Shown here piece after piece: positions 22,683 through 37,046 of a stretch of 64,000 nucleotides of DNA (position 1 is its first letter; each line of letters starts with the position of its first letter). The stretch is taken from NCBI GenBank assembly GCA_009469585.1, contig SSXW01000016.1, forward strand, positions 1-64,000, read 5' to 3'. A model generated the notes under the pieces. The model was not told where the DNA came from. It worked only from the letters and a program-made list of their open reading frames with translations, and made no database searches. Position numbers and translations under genes: made by a program. The DNA comes from Dechloromonas sp. Dech2017. Its GTDB lineage: Bacteria > Pseudomonadota > Gammaproteobacteria > Burkholderiales > Rhodocyclaceae.

Positions 22683-23281
22683 CGGGCGATCAGTCGCCAG
22701 CCGGCCAGCGCCGCCAGAAGCAGAAAAAATCCGCCGCTGACCCGGTGAATCCAGCCCAGCGGCAGGCGGTTCAGCCAGCGTCGCCCGGCCAGCACGGCGA
22801 GCAGCGAGGTGGTCGCCAGGGCCAGCGTGGCGCCGCTCCAGGTTGCCGTGGCATCGGCCGTGCTGCCCATGCCGGCGACGGCGATCTGCGTCTTGTCGCC
22901 GAATTCGGCGAGAAAGATCATCAGGAAGGTCGTCGCGAAAATGCCGTGGCCGGGTTTTTCCTCGACCGTCTCGTCATCGTCGCCGGCCTCGTGGCGCAGG
23001 GCGGCGATGCCGAAGACGGCGAACAGCGCCGCGACGGCCAGTGTCACCAGCCATTCCGGCAGCCAGGCGGCGACGGCGGCGCCGAACAGCACGGCGAGCA
23101 GGTTGAGGAGGGCGAAGGCGGCCACGGCGCCGAGCACGACCGGCGTTCCGCGATGGCGGGCGGCCAGCGTCATGCAGACCAGCTGGCTCTTGTCGCCGAT
23201 CTCGGCCAGGGCGACGAGCAGGAAGGTGGCGCCGGCCGAGGACAGCCAGAGGCCGGGCGCGGTCGCCAGCAGTTCAGGCAC
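22676..23281 (-). CDS. GDT1/TMEM165 (UPF0016) family cation exporter, probably Mn(2+)
   Basis: 201 residues, about six transmembrane helices in two repeats. Each repeat has the family signature E-x-G-D-K-(S/T): VALAEIGDKSQLVCM (near 24-35) and IFLAEFGDKTQIAVA (near 121-133), with a charged cytoplasmic loop (HEAGDDDETVEEKPG) between. Bacterial members such as MneA export manganese. It starts with GTG at 23281, 24 bp after the fur stop, so it is probably cotranscribed with fur; the ribosome site is weak. The pairing suggests coordinated iron and manganese homeostasis (inference). Confidence 0.9.
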   Translation of the reverse strand: MPELLATAPGLWLSSAGATFLLVALAEIGDKSQLVCMTLAARHRGTPVVLGAVAAFALLNLLAVLFGAAVAAWLPEWLVTLAVAALFAVFGIAALRHEAGDDDETVEEKPGHGIFATTFLMIFLAEFGDKTQIAVAGMGSTADATATWSGATLALATTSLLAVLAGRRWLNRLPLGWIHRVSGGFFLLLAALAGWRLIARI

Positions 23282-23305
23282 GGTGGTTGTTGTTGGCCGA
23301 GCGGG

Positions 23306-23749
23306 TCAGGCCTTGCCGTCCGGATTGTTGCGGTGCGGACAGTCGGTCTTGGTGCAGTGGGCGTACAGGTAGAGGGCGTGATCCTGGATGGCGAAGCCGC
23401 GCTCCTCGGCGACGGCGTTCTGGCGCTTCTCGATTTCCGGATCGTAGAACTCCTCGACGCGGCCGCATTCGACACAGACCAGGTGGTCGTGGTGCTTGCC
23501 GTGATTGATCTCGAAAACGGCCTTGCCCGACTCGAAGAAATGGCGTTCGAGCAGGCCGGCCTGCTCGAACTGGGTCAGCACGCGGTAAACGGTGGCCAGC
23601 CCGATGTCCATGTTCTCGGCGATCAGCATCCGGTACACATCCTCGGCCGTCATGTGACGCTGCGTGCTGTTTTCGAAAAGCTCAAGAATCTTCAGGCGGG
23701 GAAAGGTGGCTTTCAGCCCCATGTTCTTGAGACTTTGCGGATCGCTCAT
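23306..23749 (-). CDS. fur: Ferric uptake regulator Fur
   Basis: Metal-dependent repressor, 147 residues. N-terminal winged helix ([44 protein letters not shown]), then the dimerisation domain with the [11 protein letters not shown] metal site and a second pair CTKTDC. Start ATG at 23749. Divergent from bamE across 93 bp containing a TATGATATA segment that could be a -10 for either direction. Cotranscribed with the GDT1-family exporter. Confidence 0.98.
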   Translation of the reverse strand: MSDPQSLKNMGLKATFPRLKILELFENSTQRHMTAEDVYRMLIAENMDIGLATVYRVLTQFEQAGLLERHFFESGKAVFEINHGKHHDHLVCVECGRVEEFYDPEIEKRQNAVAEERGFAIQDHALYLYAHCTKTDCPHRNNPDGKA

Positions 23750-23842
23750 CGTTGGTTTTCCAGAAATTGTTGAGGCAGGCGGGAAGCCTATTTCGGGTAT
23801 GATATACCGCTTCAAAGCCGATTGAAAAACTCCGGAAACCCA

Positions 23843-25134
<1,292 letters not shown>

Positions 25135-25139
25135 TAGCG

Positions 25140-27698
25140 ATGAAATCCAAGCTGCTGGCCAAACAGCTGCAGGAGGTCTTCGGCGGCGAAGGGGAGCCGC
25201 AATTCCGCCAATTGCTCGAGCAGGTCCGGGCCGGTGGCCAGGCGGAGGCGGCAGATGGCTTGGAAAAGCTGCTCGCCCTGGTCGATTCGACCTACCGGGC
25301 TTATGCCGGTCTGAATCTCAGCGGCTGGCACACCAAGCTCTCCGGGGACGCTCTGACCGATTGGAACCTGATCAACGGGACCATCGACTCCGGTCGGCAC
25401 TGGAAAACCATGCTCGGCTATGCCGATGGCGATCTCGACAACTCGATCGCCCAGTGGCGGCGGATGATTCATCCCGACGATCTGCAAGTGCTGCAGGCCA
25501 GGACCGATGCGCATATTGCCAGCCAGGACGCCTTTTTCGAGGCCGAGTGCCGTTTCAAGGCGGCCGACGGGATGTGGCGCTGGTTCCTGTTGCGCGGCGC
25601 CGTCGCGGCACGCAATGGCGAAGGCAGGCCGGTTCGCCTGTTGCTGCTGCAACGTGACATCAGCAAGGTGAAGAGCGCCGAATCGGCGCTGATCGCCGCC
25701 AAGGAGTCGGCTGAGGCCGCCAACAAGGCGCGCGGCGCCTTCCTTGCCAACATGAGCCACGAAATCCGGACGCCGATGAACGGCATCATCGGCATGACCG
25801 AGCTGGCCCTGGATACCGCGCTTGATGCCGAGCAGAGTCATTACCTGAAGACCGTCAAGTCGTCGGCCGAGGCCTTGCTGACCATCGTCAACGACATCCT
25901 CGACTTTTCCAAGATCGAGGCCGGCAAGATGGAATTCGAGGCCTTGCCCTTCGCGATCCACGACACCGTCCTCGAAGCGGTGCGCGTCCTTGCCGTCAGT
26001 GCCCACAAGAAGGGGCTGGAACTGCTGGCCGACGTTCGGCCGGAGGTTCCGCTGCGCGTCGTCGGCGATCCGACCCGCTTGCGGCAGGTGATCATCAACC
26101 TGGTCGGCAATGCGATCAAGTTCACCGAACGGGGCGAGGTCGTGCTCAAGGTGGCCATCGAGCAGACCAACGACAGCTCGGTGTACCTGCGTTTTTCCGT
26201 CCGCGACACGGGGGTCGGTGTGCCACCGGACAAACAGCAGGCGATTTTCGAGGCTTTTTCCCAGGCCGACGTGTCAACGACGCGCCGTTTCGGTGGTACA
26301 GGACTGGGACTGGCCATCTGTGCCCGGTTGGTCCAGTTGATGGATGGCAAGGTCTGGCTGGAAAGCACCCCGGGTCAAGGATCGACCTTCCATTTTTCCG
26401 GGCGCTTCGGGGTCGAGCCGTCGAGTCAGCCGGCCTCGCCGCCGCGTAAGTATCAGGGGCGGCGGGCACTGGTTATCGAAGGCAATGCGACGGTCGGTCG
26501 TTACCTCGTCGAACTGCTCGATGGCCAGGGTATACAGGCCTCGCTGTCGGCTGATGGCGAGGCGGCAGTGGCCGCCATCGAAGGCAGCCGCGCCGTTGAA
26601 TTTCCCTACGACTACATCCTGGCCAGTGCCGGGATGGAGGCGCCGGCTGGCTTCGCGCTGGCTGAGTCGTGGCAGCAGTCGGGGCGGCCGGAAAAGCTGA
26701 TCGTCATGTTGACTACCGAAAACCAGCGGCATGACCTGAACCGCTTGCGCGAGATCGGTGTTGCCGCCCACCTGGTCAAGCCGGTCGGGCGGGCTGACCT
26801 GGTCGACGCGCTGGCCCTGTTCGACAGTCCTGGTGGGCCGGAACTCGACGATGCGGTGCTTTCCCAGATCGATCTGGACGGGCTGTCCGGAGCCGATGAT
26901 CTGGCGATGAATATCCTGCTGGTCGAGGACAATCCGGTCAATCAGGAACTGGCCAGCCGCCTGCTCGAGCGCCAGTCGCATCGGGTGACCTTGGCCAACA
27001 ACGGGGCGGAGGCCGTCGATTTGTTCGATAGCGCCCATTTCGACGTCATTCTGATGGACATGCAGATGCCGGTGATGGGGGGCATCGAGGCTACCGAGGC
27101 CATTCGCTCCCGCGAGATGCGGCGCAGTTGGGTGGTGTCGCACGAATACCGACCGGTGTACATCATCGCCATGACGGCGAATGTCATGGCCAGCGACCGC
27201 GACCGCTGCGTCGAGGTCGGCATGAACGACTATGTCGCCAAGCCACTGCGGCCGGCCGAATTGTTTGCCGCGCTCGAGCGGGCCCGCGGGGCAGGCCGGG
27301 GCGAGGAATCGCTGGTACTGGCCAACGTGCCCGGGGGCGGGGCTAAACCGCTCGACCTGGCATCGGCGTTGCGCGATATCGGCGATGCGGAACTCTTCGC
27401 GACCATGGCCGGCATGCTGCTGGCCGAGTGGGATGCGCACCTGGGTCGGCTCGGCAGGGCGCTGGAGGCAAGCGAATCGCACGAGGCGCGCATGCACGCC
27501 CATACGTTGAAGAGTTTGCTGGCGATGTTCCATGCTGACCTGGCACGGCGGCGGGCCCAGGAAATCGAGCAGGCGACGATGGCTGTCGAGAACGTCGACT
27601 GGGCGGGCTGCCGGAGAATCTACGCCGCCCTGGTCGATGAAATGATCCGCATCAAGCCCTACCTCGAGCGTTACGTGGAGACGCGTGTAATCCCTTGA
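25140..27698 (+). CDS. Hybrid sensor histidine kinase (PAS-HisKA-HATPase-pseudoREC-REC-Hpt)
   Basis: 852 residues, no transmembrane segment, so a cytoplasmic sensor. Order: N-terminal helical part, PAS domain (about 75-180, [20 protein letters not shown]), HisKA with phospho-His H207 in [13 protein letters not shown], HATPase_c with the N box ([15 protein letters not shown]) and G boxes ([18 protein letters not shown]), a degenerate receiver (about 440-560) lacking the acidic pair and phospho-Asp, a true receiver from 590 (VEDNPVNQ, phospho-Asp D640 in ILMDMQMP) and an Hpt domain with H788 in HAHTLKSLL. This is a complete phosphorelay in one chain, like BarA or TorS. The signal and the cognate regulator are not evident. 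Starts 5 bp after dapB. Confidence 0.95.
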   Translation: MKSKLLAKQLQEVFGGEGEPQFRQLLEQVRAGGQAEAADGLEKLLALVDSTYRAYAGLNLSGWHTKLSGDALTDWNLINGTIDSGRHWKTMLGYADGDLDNSIAQWRRMIHPDDLQVLQARTDAHIASQDAFFEAECRFKAADGMWRWFLLRGAVAARNGEGRPVRLLLLQRDISKVKSAESALIAAKESAEAANKARGAFLANMSHEIRTPMNGIIGMTELALDTALDAEQSHYLKTVKSSAEALLTIVNDILDFSKIEAGKMEFEALPFAIHDTVLEAVRVLAVSAHKKGLELLADVRPEVPLRVVGDPTRLRQVIINLVGNAIKFTERGEVVLKVAIEQTNDSSVYLRFSVRDTGVGVPPDKQQAIFEAFSQADVSTTRRFGGTGLGLAICARLVQLMDGKVWLESTPGQGSTFHFSGRFGVEPSSQPASPPRKYQGRRALVIEGNATVGRYLVELLDGQGIQASLSADGEAAVAAIEGSRAVEFPYDYILASAGMEAPAGFALAESWQQSGRPEKLIVMLTTENQRHDLNRLREIGVAAHLVKPVGRADLVDALALFDSPGGPELDDAVLSQIDLDGLSGADDLAMNILLVEDNPVNQELASRLLERQSHRVTLANNGAEAVDLFDSAHFDVILMDMQMPVMGGIEATEAIRSREMRRSWVVSHEYRPVYIIAMTANVMASDRDRCVEVGMNDYVAKPLRPAELFAALERARGAGRGEESLVLANVPGGGAKPLDLASALRDIGDAELFATMAGMLLAEWDAHLGRLGRALEASESHEARMHAHTLKSLLAMFHADLARRRAQEIEQATMAVENVDWAGCRRIYAALVDEMIRIKPYLERYVETRVIP

Positions 27699-27700
27699 AT

Positions 27701-27730
27701 TTGCCTGAAAAGCCACTTTTCGGGTAGAAT
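27701..27730 (+). promoter_or_regulatory. Sigma-70-type promoter for carAB
   Basis: TTGCCT, 18-bp spacer, TAGAAT. It begins just after the histidine kinase stop. The predicted RNA start lies about 77 bp before the carA start codon, leaving a leader with a strong hairpin. Confidence 0.55.
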
Positions 27731-27748
27731 TGAAAGGTTGTAATACAC

Positions 27749-27776
27749 GAGCGGGGAGGCGCAAGCCTTCCCGCTC
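27749..27776 (+). promoter_or_regulatory. Leader hairpin upstream of carA
   Basis: 12-bp stem GAGCGGGGAGGC/GCCTTCCCGCTC (one G-T pair) capped by a GCAA tetraloop, with no T tract, about 37 bp before the carA GTG. Candidate regulatory or stabilising 5' UTR element. Confidence 0.55.
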
Positions 27777-27813
27777 GGCACATGAATAAATAGAAATCTT
27801 AGGAGAGCTGGTC

Positions 27814-28971
27814 GTGTCGTTGCTGCCCTCAATTACTCCCGCCATTCTTGCCCTGGCCGACGGAACGGTCTTCAAGGGTCAATCCATCGGAGCGGATGGC
27901 GTTACCAGCGGCGAGGTGGTCTTTAATACTGCCATGTCCGGCTATCAGGAAATCCTGACCGATCCGTCCTATTGCCGGCAGATCGTCACGCTGACCTATC
28001 CCCACATCGGTAACACCGGCTGCAATGCCGAGGACTTCGAGTCCGGCGCCAACTACGCCGCCGGCCTGGTCATTCGCGACCTACCGCTGATCGCCTCGAA
28101 CTGGCGCACCCAGGACGATCTGTCGTCCTATCTGAAAAAGCACGGTATCGTCGCCATCGCCGGTATCGATACCCGCAAGCTGACCCGCATCCTGCGTGAA
28201 AAAGGGGCGCAAGCCGGCTGCATCCTGGCCGGTGAAGTCGACGAATCGAAGGCGCTGGCCATGGCCAGGGCTTTCCCAGGTCTGAACGGCATGGACCTGG
28301 CCAAGGTGGTTTCGGCCAAGGCCGGGTATCCGTGGACTGAAGGCGAATGGACTCTGGGTGGCTACGAGCCCGGCCCGGCGCCGCGCTTTCATGTCGTTGC
28401 CTATGACTTCGGCGTCAAGAAGAACATCCTGCGCATGCTTGCCCAGCGCGGTGTCAGGCTGACCGTGGTGCCGGCCCAGACGCCGGCTGCCGATGTGCTG
28501 GCCCTGAATCCGGACGGTGTCTTCTTGTCCAATGGCCCGGGTGACCCGGAGCCCTGCGACTACGCCATCGCTGCCATCCGTGAATTCCTCGAGCGTGGTA
28601 TCCCGACCTTCGGCATCTGCCTCGGTCACCAGTTGCTGGCGCTGGCTTCCGGCGCGCGCACGCTGAAGATGAAGTTCGGCCACCATGGTGCCAACCATCC
28701 GGTCAAGGACATGGATACCGGCCAGGTGCTGATCACCAGCCAGAACCACGGCTTCGCGGTCGACGGCGAAACCTTGCCGAAAAACCTGCGGGCGACGCAC
28801 GTGTCGCTGTTCGACGGTTCGCTGCAGGGCATCGCCCGCACCGACGTCCCGGCCTTCTCCTTCCAGGGTCACCCGGAAGCGAGCCCCGGCCCGCACGACG
28901 TCGCCTACCTGTTCGACCGTTTCCTCGATTGCATGACGCGCGGCGTCGCAGGGTTGAACTCCGCACAATAA
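27814..28971 (+). CDS. carA: Carbamoyl-phosphate synthase small subunit
   Basis: Glutamine amidotransferase subunit supplying ammonia to CarB for arginine and pyrimidine synthesis. N-terminal CPSase small domain ([20 protein letters not shown]), then the class I amidotransferase domain with the nucleophile elbow [12 protein letters not shown] and the catalytic His-x-Glu near [13 protein letters not shown]. 385 residues. The start is GTG at 27814, chosen because AGGAG lies 8 bp upstream. carB follows after 22 bp. Confidence 0.97.
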   Translation: MSLLPSITPAILALADGTVFKGQSIGADGVTSGEVVFNTAMSGYQEILTDPSYCRQIVTLTYPHIGNTGCNAEDFESGANYAAGLVIRDLPLIASNWRTQDDLSSYLKKHGIVAIAGIDTRKLTRILREKGAQAGCILAGEVDESKALAMARAFPGLNGMDLAKVVSAKAGYPWTEGEWTLGGYEPGPAPRFHVVAYDFGVKKNILRMLAQRGVRLTVVPAQTPAADVLALNPDGVFLSNGPGDPEPCDYAIAAIREFLERGIPTFGICLGHQLLALASGARTLKMKFGHHGANHPVKDMDTGQVLITSQNHGFAVDGETLPKNLRATHVSLFDGSLQGIARTDVPAFSFQGHPEASPGPHDVAYLFDRFLDCMTRGVAGLNSAQ

Positions 28972-28993
28972 GCGGCACAGAGAGAGATAAGAG

Positions 28994-32200
<3,207 letters not shown>

Positions 32201-32210
32201 GACCAACCTG

Positions 32211-32255
32211 AACCGCCGGGCTGCCCCGTTTTCGGGCGCCGGCGGTTTTGCTTTT
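32211..32255 (+). terminator. Rho-independent terminator of carAB
   Basis: AACCGCCGG/CCGGCGGTT stem with an inner GC-rich hairpin, followed by TTGCTTTTT. It starts 10 bp after the carB stop and ends 14 bp before the greA ATG, so greA transcription depends on read-through or a promoter overlapping this element. Confidence 0.85.
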
Positions 32256-32268
32256 TGCAGGAAAAATC

Positions 32269-32745
32269 ATGAGCAAAATTCCGCTGACCGTTGCCGGTGC
32301 CGAAAAGCTGCGTGAAGAACTGCACCGTCTGAAGACGGTGGATCGCCCGTGGGTGATCGGCGCCATCGCCGAAGCGCGTTCGCACGGCGACCTGTCCGAA
32401 AACGCCGAGTACGATGCCGCCAAGGAGCGCCAGGGTTTCATCGAGGGGCGCATCGCCGAGGTCGAGGGCAAGCTGTCGAATGCCCAGATCATCGATCCGA
32501 AGCTGCTCGATGCCGACGGCCGTTGCGTCTTCGGCGCCACGGTCGACATGGAAGACCAGGATTCGGGCGACACGGTGACCTACCAGATCGTCGGCGAAGA
32601 CGAGGCCGACCTCAAGATCGGCAAGATCTCGGTCAATTCGCCGGTGGCCCGGGCTGTCATCGGCAAGTACGCCGGCGATATCGCCCAGGTCCAGGCACCG
32701 GGCGGCCTGCGCGAGTACGAAATCATCGACGTCCGCTACGAGTGA
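32269..32745 (+). CDS. greA: Transcription elongation factor GreA
   Basis: Rescues backtracked RNA polymerase by stimulating transcript cleavage. 158 residues: an N-terminal coiled-coil finger with the acidic tip [10 protein letters not shown] (D and E residues at the tip) and the C-terminal FKBP-like domain ([27 protein letters not shown]). Start ATG at 32269 gives the canonical [18 protein letters not shown]. The DUF4149 gene follows 4 bp after the stop. Confidence 0.98.
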   Translation: MSKIPLTVAGAEKLREELHRLKTVDRPWVIGAIAEARSHGDLSENAEYDAAKERQGFIEGRIAEVEGKLSNAQIIDPKLLDADGRCVFGATVDMEDQDSGDTVTYQIVGEDEADLKIGKISVNSPVARAVIGKYAGDIAQVQAPGGLREYEIIDVRYE

Positions 32746-32749
32746 GACG

Positions 32750-33211
32750 ATGCGCCGCCTGACCGAAGCTTTCTATCTGGTCGCCATCACCCTGTGGGTC
32801 GGCGGCCTGTGGATCATCGGCTACCTGGTGGCGCCCGTGCTTTTTTCCAGCCTCGGCGACCGGCAACTGGCCGGCATCGTCGCCGGCAAGCTGTTTGCGC
32901 TGATCGCCTGGGTCGGCCTGGGGGCGACGGCCTATCTGGTCGTCTTCCTGTTCGGGCGGTGGGGCGGCCAGGCCTTCAAATGCAGCGTGTTCTGGCTGGT
33001 GCTCGGCATGGCGGCGATGGCGGCGATCAGTCTGTTCGGCATCCAGCCGCTGATGGCGCAACTCAAGCTCGACGCCTTGCCCCGCGCAGTGATGGAAAGC
33101 GTGCTGCGCGACCGCTTCGCGGCCTGGCATGGGATTTCCAGCATCCTCTACCTGGCGCAGAGTCTGCTGGGTTTGTGGCTGGTGGTGTGGAGCGGGCGCG
33201 GGCTGCGGTGA
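32750..33211 (+). CDS. DUF4149 family membrane protein
   Basis: 153 residues with four predicted transmembrane helices (about 8-30, 45-68, 78-98 and 125-148). It opens with a Trp/Gly-rich first helix (ITLWVGGLWIIGYLVAPVLF), the pattern of the DUF4149 family, which is distantly like copper-resistance CopD membrane proteins. Function unknown. The place between greA and yhbY is a recurring betaproteobacterial arrangement. It lies 4 bp after greA, so cotranscribed, and it abuts the convergent yhbY stop directly (33211/33212). Confidence 0.85.
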   Translation: MRRLTEAFYLVAITLWVGGLWIIGYLVAPVLFSSLGDRQLAGIVAGKLFALIAWVGLGATAYLVVFLFGRWGGQAFKCSVFWLVLGMAAMAAISLFGIQPLMAQLKLDALPRAVMESVLRDRFAAWHGISSILYLAQSLLGLWLVVWSGRGLR

Positions 33212-33574
33212 TCAGCCTTGGTGGCTGCGCTTGGTCTGGCGGGACGCGGCCGTCGTGTTTTTCGATTTTGCGGTTTTTTTCGGGTTGACCGCAGCAGCGT
33301 CGTCCGGGGCCGGACGGAAGACGACGAGCAGCTTGCCGATATGCTGGACCTGGGCGGCGTCGAGTTGCTCGCAGATTTGTTGGTAGTAGGCCAGGCGATC
33401 GTCGCGGCTGTCGCCATAGACGCGGATCTTGATCAACTGGTGGGCCTTGAGGCAGACGTCGATTTCCTTGAGCACCGAGTCGGTCAGGCCGTTTTCGGCG
33501 ATCGAGACGACGGGATTCAGGCCGTGGGCCTGGGCGCGCAGTGCGCGGCGTTGGGCGGACGATAATTGCAGCAT
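33212..33574 (-). CDS. yhbY: Ribosome assembly RNA-binding protein YhbY (CRM domain)
   Basis: Small CRM-domain protein that associates with pre-50S particles. Residues 1-88 match the family ([65 protein letters not shown]). E. coli YhbY has 97 residues; here a basic tail of about 25 residues follows. Residues 94-106 of that tail ([13 protein letters not shown]) are encoded by dispersed-repeat copy R6, so the tail appears partly made from the repeat. Divergent from rlmE by 31 bp, convergent with the DUF4149 gene. Confidence 0.95.
   Translation of the reverse strand: MLQLSSAQRRALRAQAHGLNPVVSIAENGLTDSVLKEIDVCLKAHQLIKIRVYGDSRDDRLAYYQQICEQLDAAQVQHIGKLLVVFRPAPDDAAAVNPKKTAKSKNTTAASRQTKRSHQG
33258..33295 (-). 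repeat. Dispersed 38-bp repeat, copy R6 (inside the yhbY 3' end)
   Basis: On the minus strand GCTGCGGTCAACCCG, AAAAAAACCGC, AAAATCGAAAA. It is read in frame as the [12 protein letters not shown] part of the YhbY tail. Confidence 0.75.
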
Positions 33575-33605
33575 AGTAAACCTTTCAAAAACGGCATTTT
33601 ACCGA

Positions 33606-34223
33606 ATGAAAAGAACCAGAACCAGCAAAGCCTGGATGCGCGAGCATGTCAATGACCCCTACGTCCAGCTGGCCAGGAAGGAAGGCTGGCGTTCGCGCGC
33701 CGCCTTCAAGCTGATGGAGATCGACGACAAGGACAAGCTGCTCAAGCGCGGCGAGGTCGCCGTCGACCTCGGCGCGACGCCGGGCGGCTGGTCGCAGGTG
33801 GCCGTCAAACGGGTCGGCGATAGCGGCCTGGTCTTCGCGCTCGATCTTCTCGAGATGGAGCCGATTCACGGCGTGCACTTCATCCAGGGCGATTTCCGCG
33901 AGGACGACGTGCTGCGCCAACTGGAAGAAAAACTGGGCGAACGGCGGGTCGGGCTTGTAATGTCGGACATGGCCCCCAATATGTCCGGTGTGCCCTTGGT
34001 CGATCAAGCGCGCGTCATGCATCTGGCCGAACTGGGCCTGGAGTTTTCCCGGGCCCATTTGAAACCGGATGGCGCCTTTCTGGTCAAAGTTTTCCAAGGC
34101 ACCGACTACGAGCGCTTTTTGCAGCAGATGCGGGAAACCTTCAAGTCGGTTGCCGTGCGCAAGCCGGACGCTTCGCGTGATCGCAGCCCCGAGCTTTATT
34201 TGCTCGGGCGTACATTGCACTGA
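33606..34223 (+). CDS. rlmE: 23S rRNA 2'-O-methyltransferase RlmE (FtsJ/RrmJ)
   Basis: Methylates the ribose of U2552 in the 23S A loop. 205 residues. SAM motif [14 protein letters not shown], the DMAPNMSG motif and the K-D-K-E tetrad region ([19 protein letters not shown]) are present. ATG at 33606 gives [11 protein letters not shown]. Upstream of ftsH by 55 bp, the conserved rlmE-ftsH order of proteobacteria, and likely cotranscribed with it. Confidence 0.97.
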   Translation: MKRTRTSKAWMREHVNDPYVQLARKEGWRSRAAFKLMEIDDKDKLLKRGEVAVDLGATPGGWSQVAVKRVGDSGLVFALDLLEMEPIHGVHFIQGDFREDDVLRQLEEKLGERRVGLVMSDMAPNMSGVPLVDQARVMHLAELGLEFSRAHLKPDGAFLVKVFQGTDYERFLQQMRETFKSVAVRKPDASRDRSPELYLLGRTLH

Positions 34224-34265
34224 GAGTTTTGTTTAGAATGGCATTTTTATCGCTCGAAGCAGTAG

Positions 34266-34281
34266 AAGGAGAGCAAGCTTG
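34266..34281 (+). promoter_or_regulatory. Ribosome-binding site that selects a TTG start for ftsH
   Basis: AAGGAG (34266-34271) lies 7 bp before the TTG at 34279. The first in-frame ATG, three codons on, would be 16 bp away, too far for this site. Confidence 0.7.
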
Positions 34282-36159
34282 AACAACATGTTCAAAAACC
34301 TCGCAATCTGGCTGGTCATCGGCCTGGTGCTGATGACGGTCTTCAACCAGTTCAACAGCCGGCAGGTTGCGACCGGTGCGATCGAATACTCGCAGTTCAT
34401 CGAGGAGGTGAACGCCGGCCGCATCTCGAAGGTGGTCATGGAAGGCCGCACGCTGAAAGCGACCACGTCGGAAGGCAAGCGCATCACTTCCTATGCGCCG
34501 CCGGATCTGTGGCTGGTTTCCGATCTGCTGAAGAGCGGTGTCAAGATCGAGGCCCGGCCCGAAGAGGAACCGTCCTTCCTGATGAACCTGTTCGTCAGCT
34601 GGTTCCCGATGTTGCTGCTGATCGGCGTCTGGGTCTTCTTCATGCGCCAGATGCAGGGCGGCGGCAAGGGCGGCGCCTTCTCCTTCGGCAAGTCGAAGGC
34701 GCGCATGACCGACGAGGCCCAGAACACCATCACCTTCGTCGACGTCGCCGGTTGCGACGAGGCCAAGGAAGAGGTTCAGGAAATCGTCGATTTCCTGCGC
34801 GATCCCTCCAAATTCCAGAAGCTCGGCGGCCGCATTCCCAAGGGCGTCCTCATGGTCGGCAGCCCGGGTACCGGCAAGACCCTGCTCGCCAAGGCCATTG
34901 CCGGCGAAGCCAAGGTGCCCTTCTTCAGTATTTCCGGTTCCGACTTCGTCGAGATGTTCGTCGGCGTCGGTGCGGCCCGCGTCCGCGACATGTTCGAGAA
35001 CGCCAAGAAGCACGCCCCGTGCATCATCTTCATCGATGAAATCGACGCCGTCGGTCGCCACCGCGGTGCCGGCCTGGGCGGCGGCAACGACGAGCGCGAG
35101 CAGACGCTGAACCAACTGCTGGTCGAGATGGACGGCTTCGAGGGCCACTCGGGCATCATCGTCATCGCCGCCACCAACCGTCCCGACATCCTCGACCCGG
35201 CCTTGCTGCGCCCGGGCCGTTTCGACCGCCAGGTCGTCGTCCCCCTGCCCGATATCCGCGGTCGCGAGGAAATTCTCAAGGTGCACATGCGCAAGGTGCC
35301 GATCGCCGGCGACATCAAGGCCGACGTCATCGCCCGCGGCACCCCCGGATTTTCCGGCGCCGACCTGGCCAATCTGGTCAACGAGGCCGCGCTGTTCGCC
35401 GCCCGTCGCAATAAGCGCCTGGTGGACATGGACGACTTCGAAATGGCCAAGGACAAGATCATGATGGGCGCCGAGCGTCGCAGCATGGTGATGACCGAGG
35501 AAGAAAAGATGAACACGGCCTATCACGAGTCCGGTCATGCCGTGGTCGCCAAACTGGTGCCGAAGTCCGACCCGGTGCACAAGGTCACCATCATCCCGCG
35601 CGGTCGCGCCCTCGGCCTGACCATGCAGTTGCCGGAGCAGGATCGCTATGCCTACGATCGCCAGTACCTGATGAGCCGCATCGCCGTGCTCTTCGGCGGG
35701 CGCATCGCCGAGGAGTTGTTCATGAACCAGATGACGACCGGGGCTTCCAACGATTTCGAGCGTGCCACGTCGATGGCGCGTGACATGGTCACCCGCTACG
35801 GCATGTCCGATCTCGGCGTCATGGTCTACGGCGAGAACGAGGGCGAGGTCTTCCTCGGCCGTTCGGTGACCCAGCACAAGAACGTCTCGGAAGCGACCAT
35901 GCAGAAGGTCGACGCCGAGATCCGGCGTATCATCGACGAGCAATATGCGCTGGCCCGCAAGCTGCTCGACGAGAATCGCGACAAGGTCGAGGCGATGACC
36001 AAGGCCTTGCTCGAATGGGAAACCATCGATGCCGACCAGATCGACGACATCATGGCCGGCAAGTCGCCGCGCCCGCCGAAGCCGTCGCCGAGCGCCATTC
36101 GGCCGTCCGAGCCCGGCGACAAGCCGGGTGCGGAACCGAGCGCTCCAGCCACCGCCTGA
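34279..36159 (+). CDS. ftsH: ATP-dependent zinc metalloprotease FtsH
   Basis: Membrane-anchored AAA+ protease that degrades unfolded membrane proteins and regulators such as sigma-32 and LpxC in E. coli. 626 residues: TM1 (about 5-24), a periplasmic domain, TM2 (about 98-118), an AAA module with Walker A GSPGTGKT (194-201), [11 protein letters not shown] and [21 protein letters not shown], and an M41 zinc protease with HESGH (416-420). The C-terminal tail is Pro-rich ([11 protein letters not shown]). Start TTG is set by the ribosome-binding site. A terminator follows. Confidence 0.98.
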   Translation: MNNMFKNLAIWLVIGLVLMTVFNQFNSRQVATGAIEYSQFIEEVNAGRISKVVMEGRTLKATTSEGKRITSYAPPDLWLVSDLLKSGVKIEARPEEEPSFLMNLFVSWFPMLLLIGVWVFFMRQMQGGGKGGAFSFGKSKARMTDEAQNTITFVDVAGCDEAKEEVQEIVDFLRDPSKFQKLGGRIPKGVLMVGSPGTGKTLLAKAIAGEAKVPFFSISGSDFVEMFVGVGAARVRDMFENAKKHAPCIIFIDEIDAVGRHRGAGLGGGNDEREQTLNQLLVEMDGFEGHSGIIVIAATNRPDILDPALLRPGRFDRQVVVPLPDIRGREEILKVHMRKVPIAGDIKADVIARGTPGFSGADLANLVNEAALFAARRNKRLVDMDDFEMAKDKIMMGAERRSMVMTEEEKMNTAYHESGHAVVAKLVPKSDPVHKVTIIPRGRALGLTMQLPEQDRYAYDRQYLMSRIAVLFGGRIAEELFMNQMTTGASNDFERATSMARDMVTRYGMSDLGVMVYGENEGEVFLGRSVTQHKNVSEATMQKVDAEIRRIIDEQYALARKLLDENRDKVEAMTKALLEWETIDADQIDDIMAGKSPRPPKPSPSAIRPSEPGDKPGAEPSAPATA

Positions 36160-36177
36160 GTTCTTTTCGAATCATCC

Positions 36178-36207
36178 GGCCGGGGTTTCCCGGCCTTTTC
36201 TTTTTTT
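36178..36207 (+). terminator. Rho-independent terminator of ftsH
   Basis: GGCCGGG/CCCGGCC stem, then TTTTCTTTTTTT. It ends 5 bp before the folP ATG, so folP-glmM needs read-through or a promoter within this short gap. Confidence 0.88.
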
Positions 36208-36212
36208 GAATC

Positions 36213-37046
36213 ATGCCGGTACTTCGCTGCGGCACTTATCGCCTTGAGCTCGATCGCCCGTTGTTGATGGGCATCGTCAATCTAACCCCCGATTCGTTTT
36301 CCGGAGACGGTCTGGTGGGGCGCGTTGACCGTGCCATTGCCCATGCCCGTGAACAACTGGAGGCCGGGGCCGACATTCTCGATATCGGTGCGGAGTCATC
36401 CCGTCCCGGCGCGGTGCCGACCCCGGAAGACGAAGAGCTGCGGCGCCTCCTCCCCGTCCTGCGCGAGGTGTCCACCTGGGGTGTGCCGATCTCGGTCGAT
36501 ACCTACAAGCCTGCGGTAATGCGGGCGGCGCTCGAGGCCGGCGCCTCGATGATCAACGACATTAGCGGCATGGCCAACACCGATGCTCTGGCGGCCGTGG
36601 CGGGCAGCCATTGTGCGGTCTGCGTCATGCACATGCAGGGTTCGCCGCTCAACATGCAGCAGCAGCCGGCCTACACCGACGTCGTGGCTGAAGTCCGAGA
36701 TTTTCTGGCGGTAGCGGTCGATCGCTGCCGCGCCGCCGGTATCGACGACGAGCGGATTGTGGTCGATCCTGGCTTCGGCTTCGGCAAAACGCTGGATCAC
36801 AATCTGGCCCTGTTTCGGGCGTTGACCGCAGGAATGGCGGGCCAACTGCCGATTCTGGTCGGGCTGTCGAGGAAATCGATGCTCGGCAGCATTACCGGGC
36901 GCACCGTTGACCAACGGCTGGCAGCAAGTCTTGGCGCAGCGCTCATTGCCGCCCAAAAAGGTGCGAAAATACTACGTGTGCATGATGTGGCCCCAACCGC
37001 CGATGTTTTGGCGGTGTGGTCGGCAATCGAAAAAGGTGAGAGATGA
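36213..37046 (+). CDS. folP: Dihydropteroate synthase
   Basis: Joins p-aminobenzoate to the pterin pyrophosphate in folate synthesis; the sulfonamide target. 277 residues with [53 protein letters not shown] and [10 protein letters not shown], all the pterin- and phosphate-binding loops. It overlaps glmM by 4 bp (ATGA), the common folP-glmM pair. Confidence 0.97.
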   Translation: MPVLRCGTYRLELDRPLLMGIVNLTPDSFSGDGLVGRVDRAIAHAREQLEAGADILDIGAESSRPGAVPTPEDEELRRLLPVLREVSTWGVPISVDTYKPAVMRAALEAGASMINDISGMANTDALAAVAGSHCAVCVMHMQGSPLNMQQQPAYTDVVAEVRDFLAVAVDRCRAAGIDDERIVVDPGFGFGKTLDHNLALFRALTAGMAGQLPILVGLSRKSMLGSITGRTVDQRLAASLGAALIAAQKGAKILRVHDVAPTADVLAVWSAIEKGER

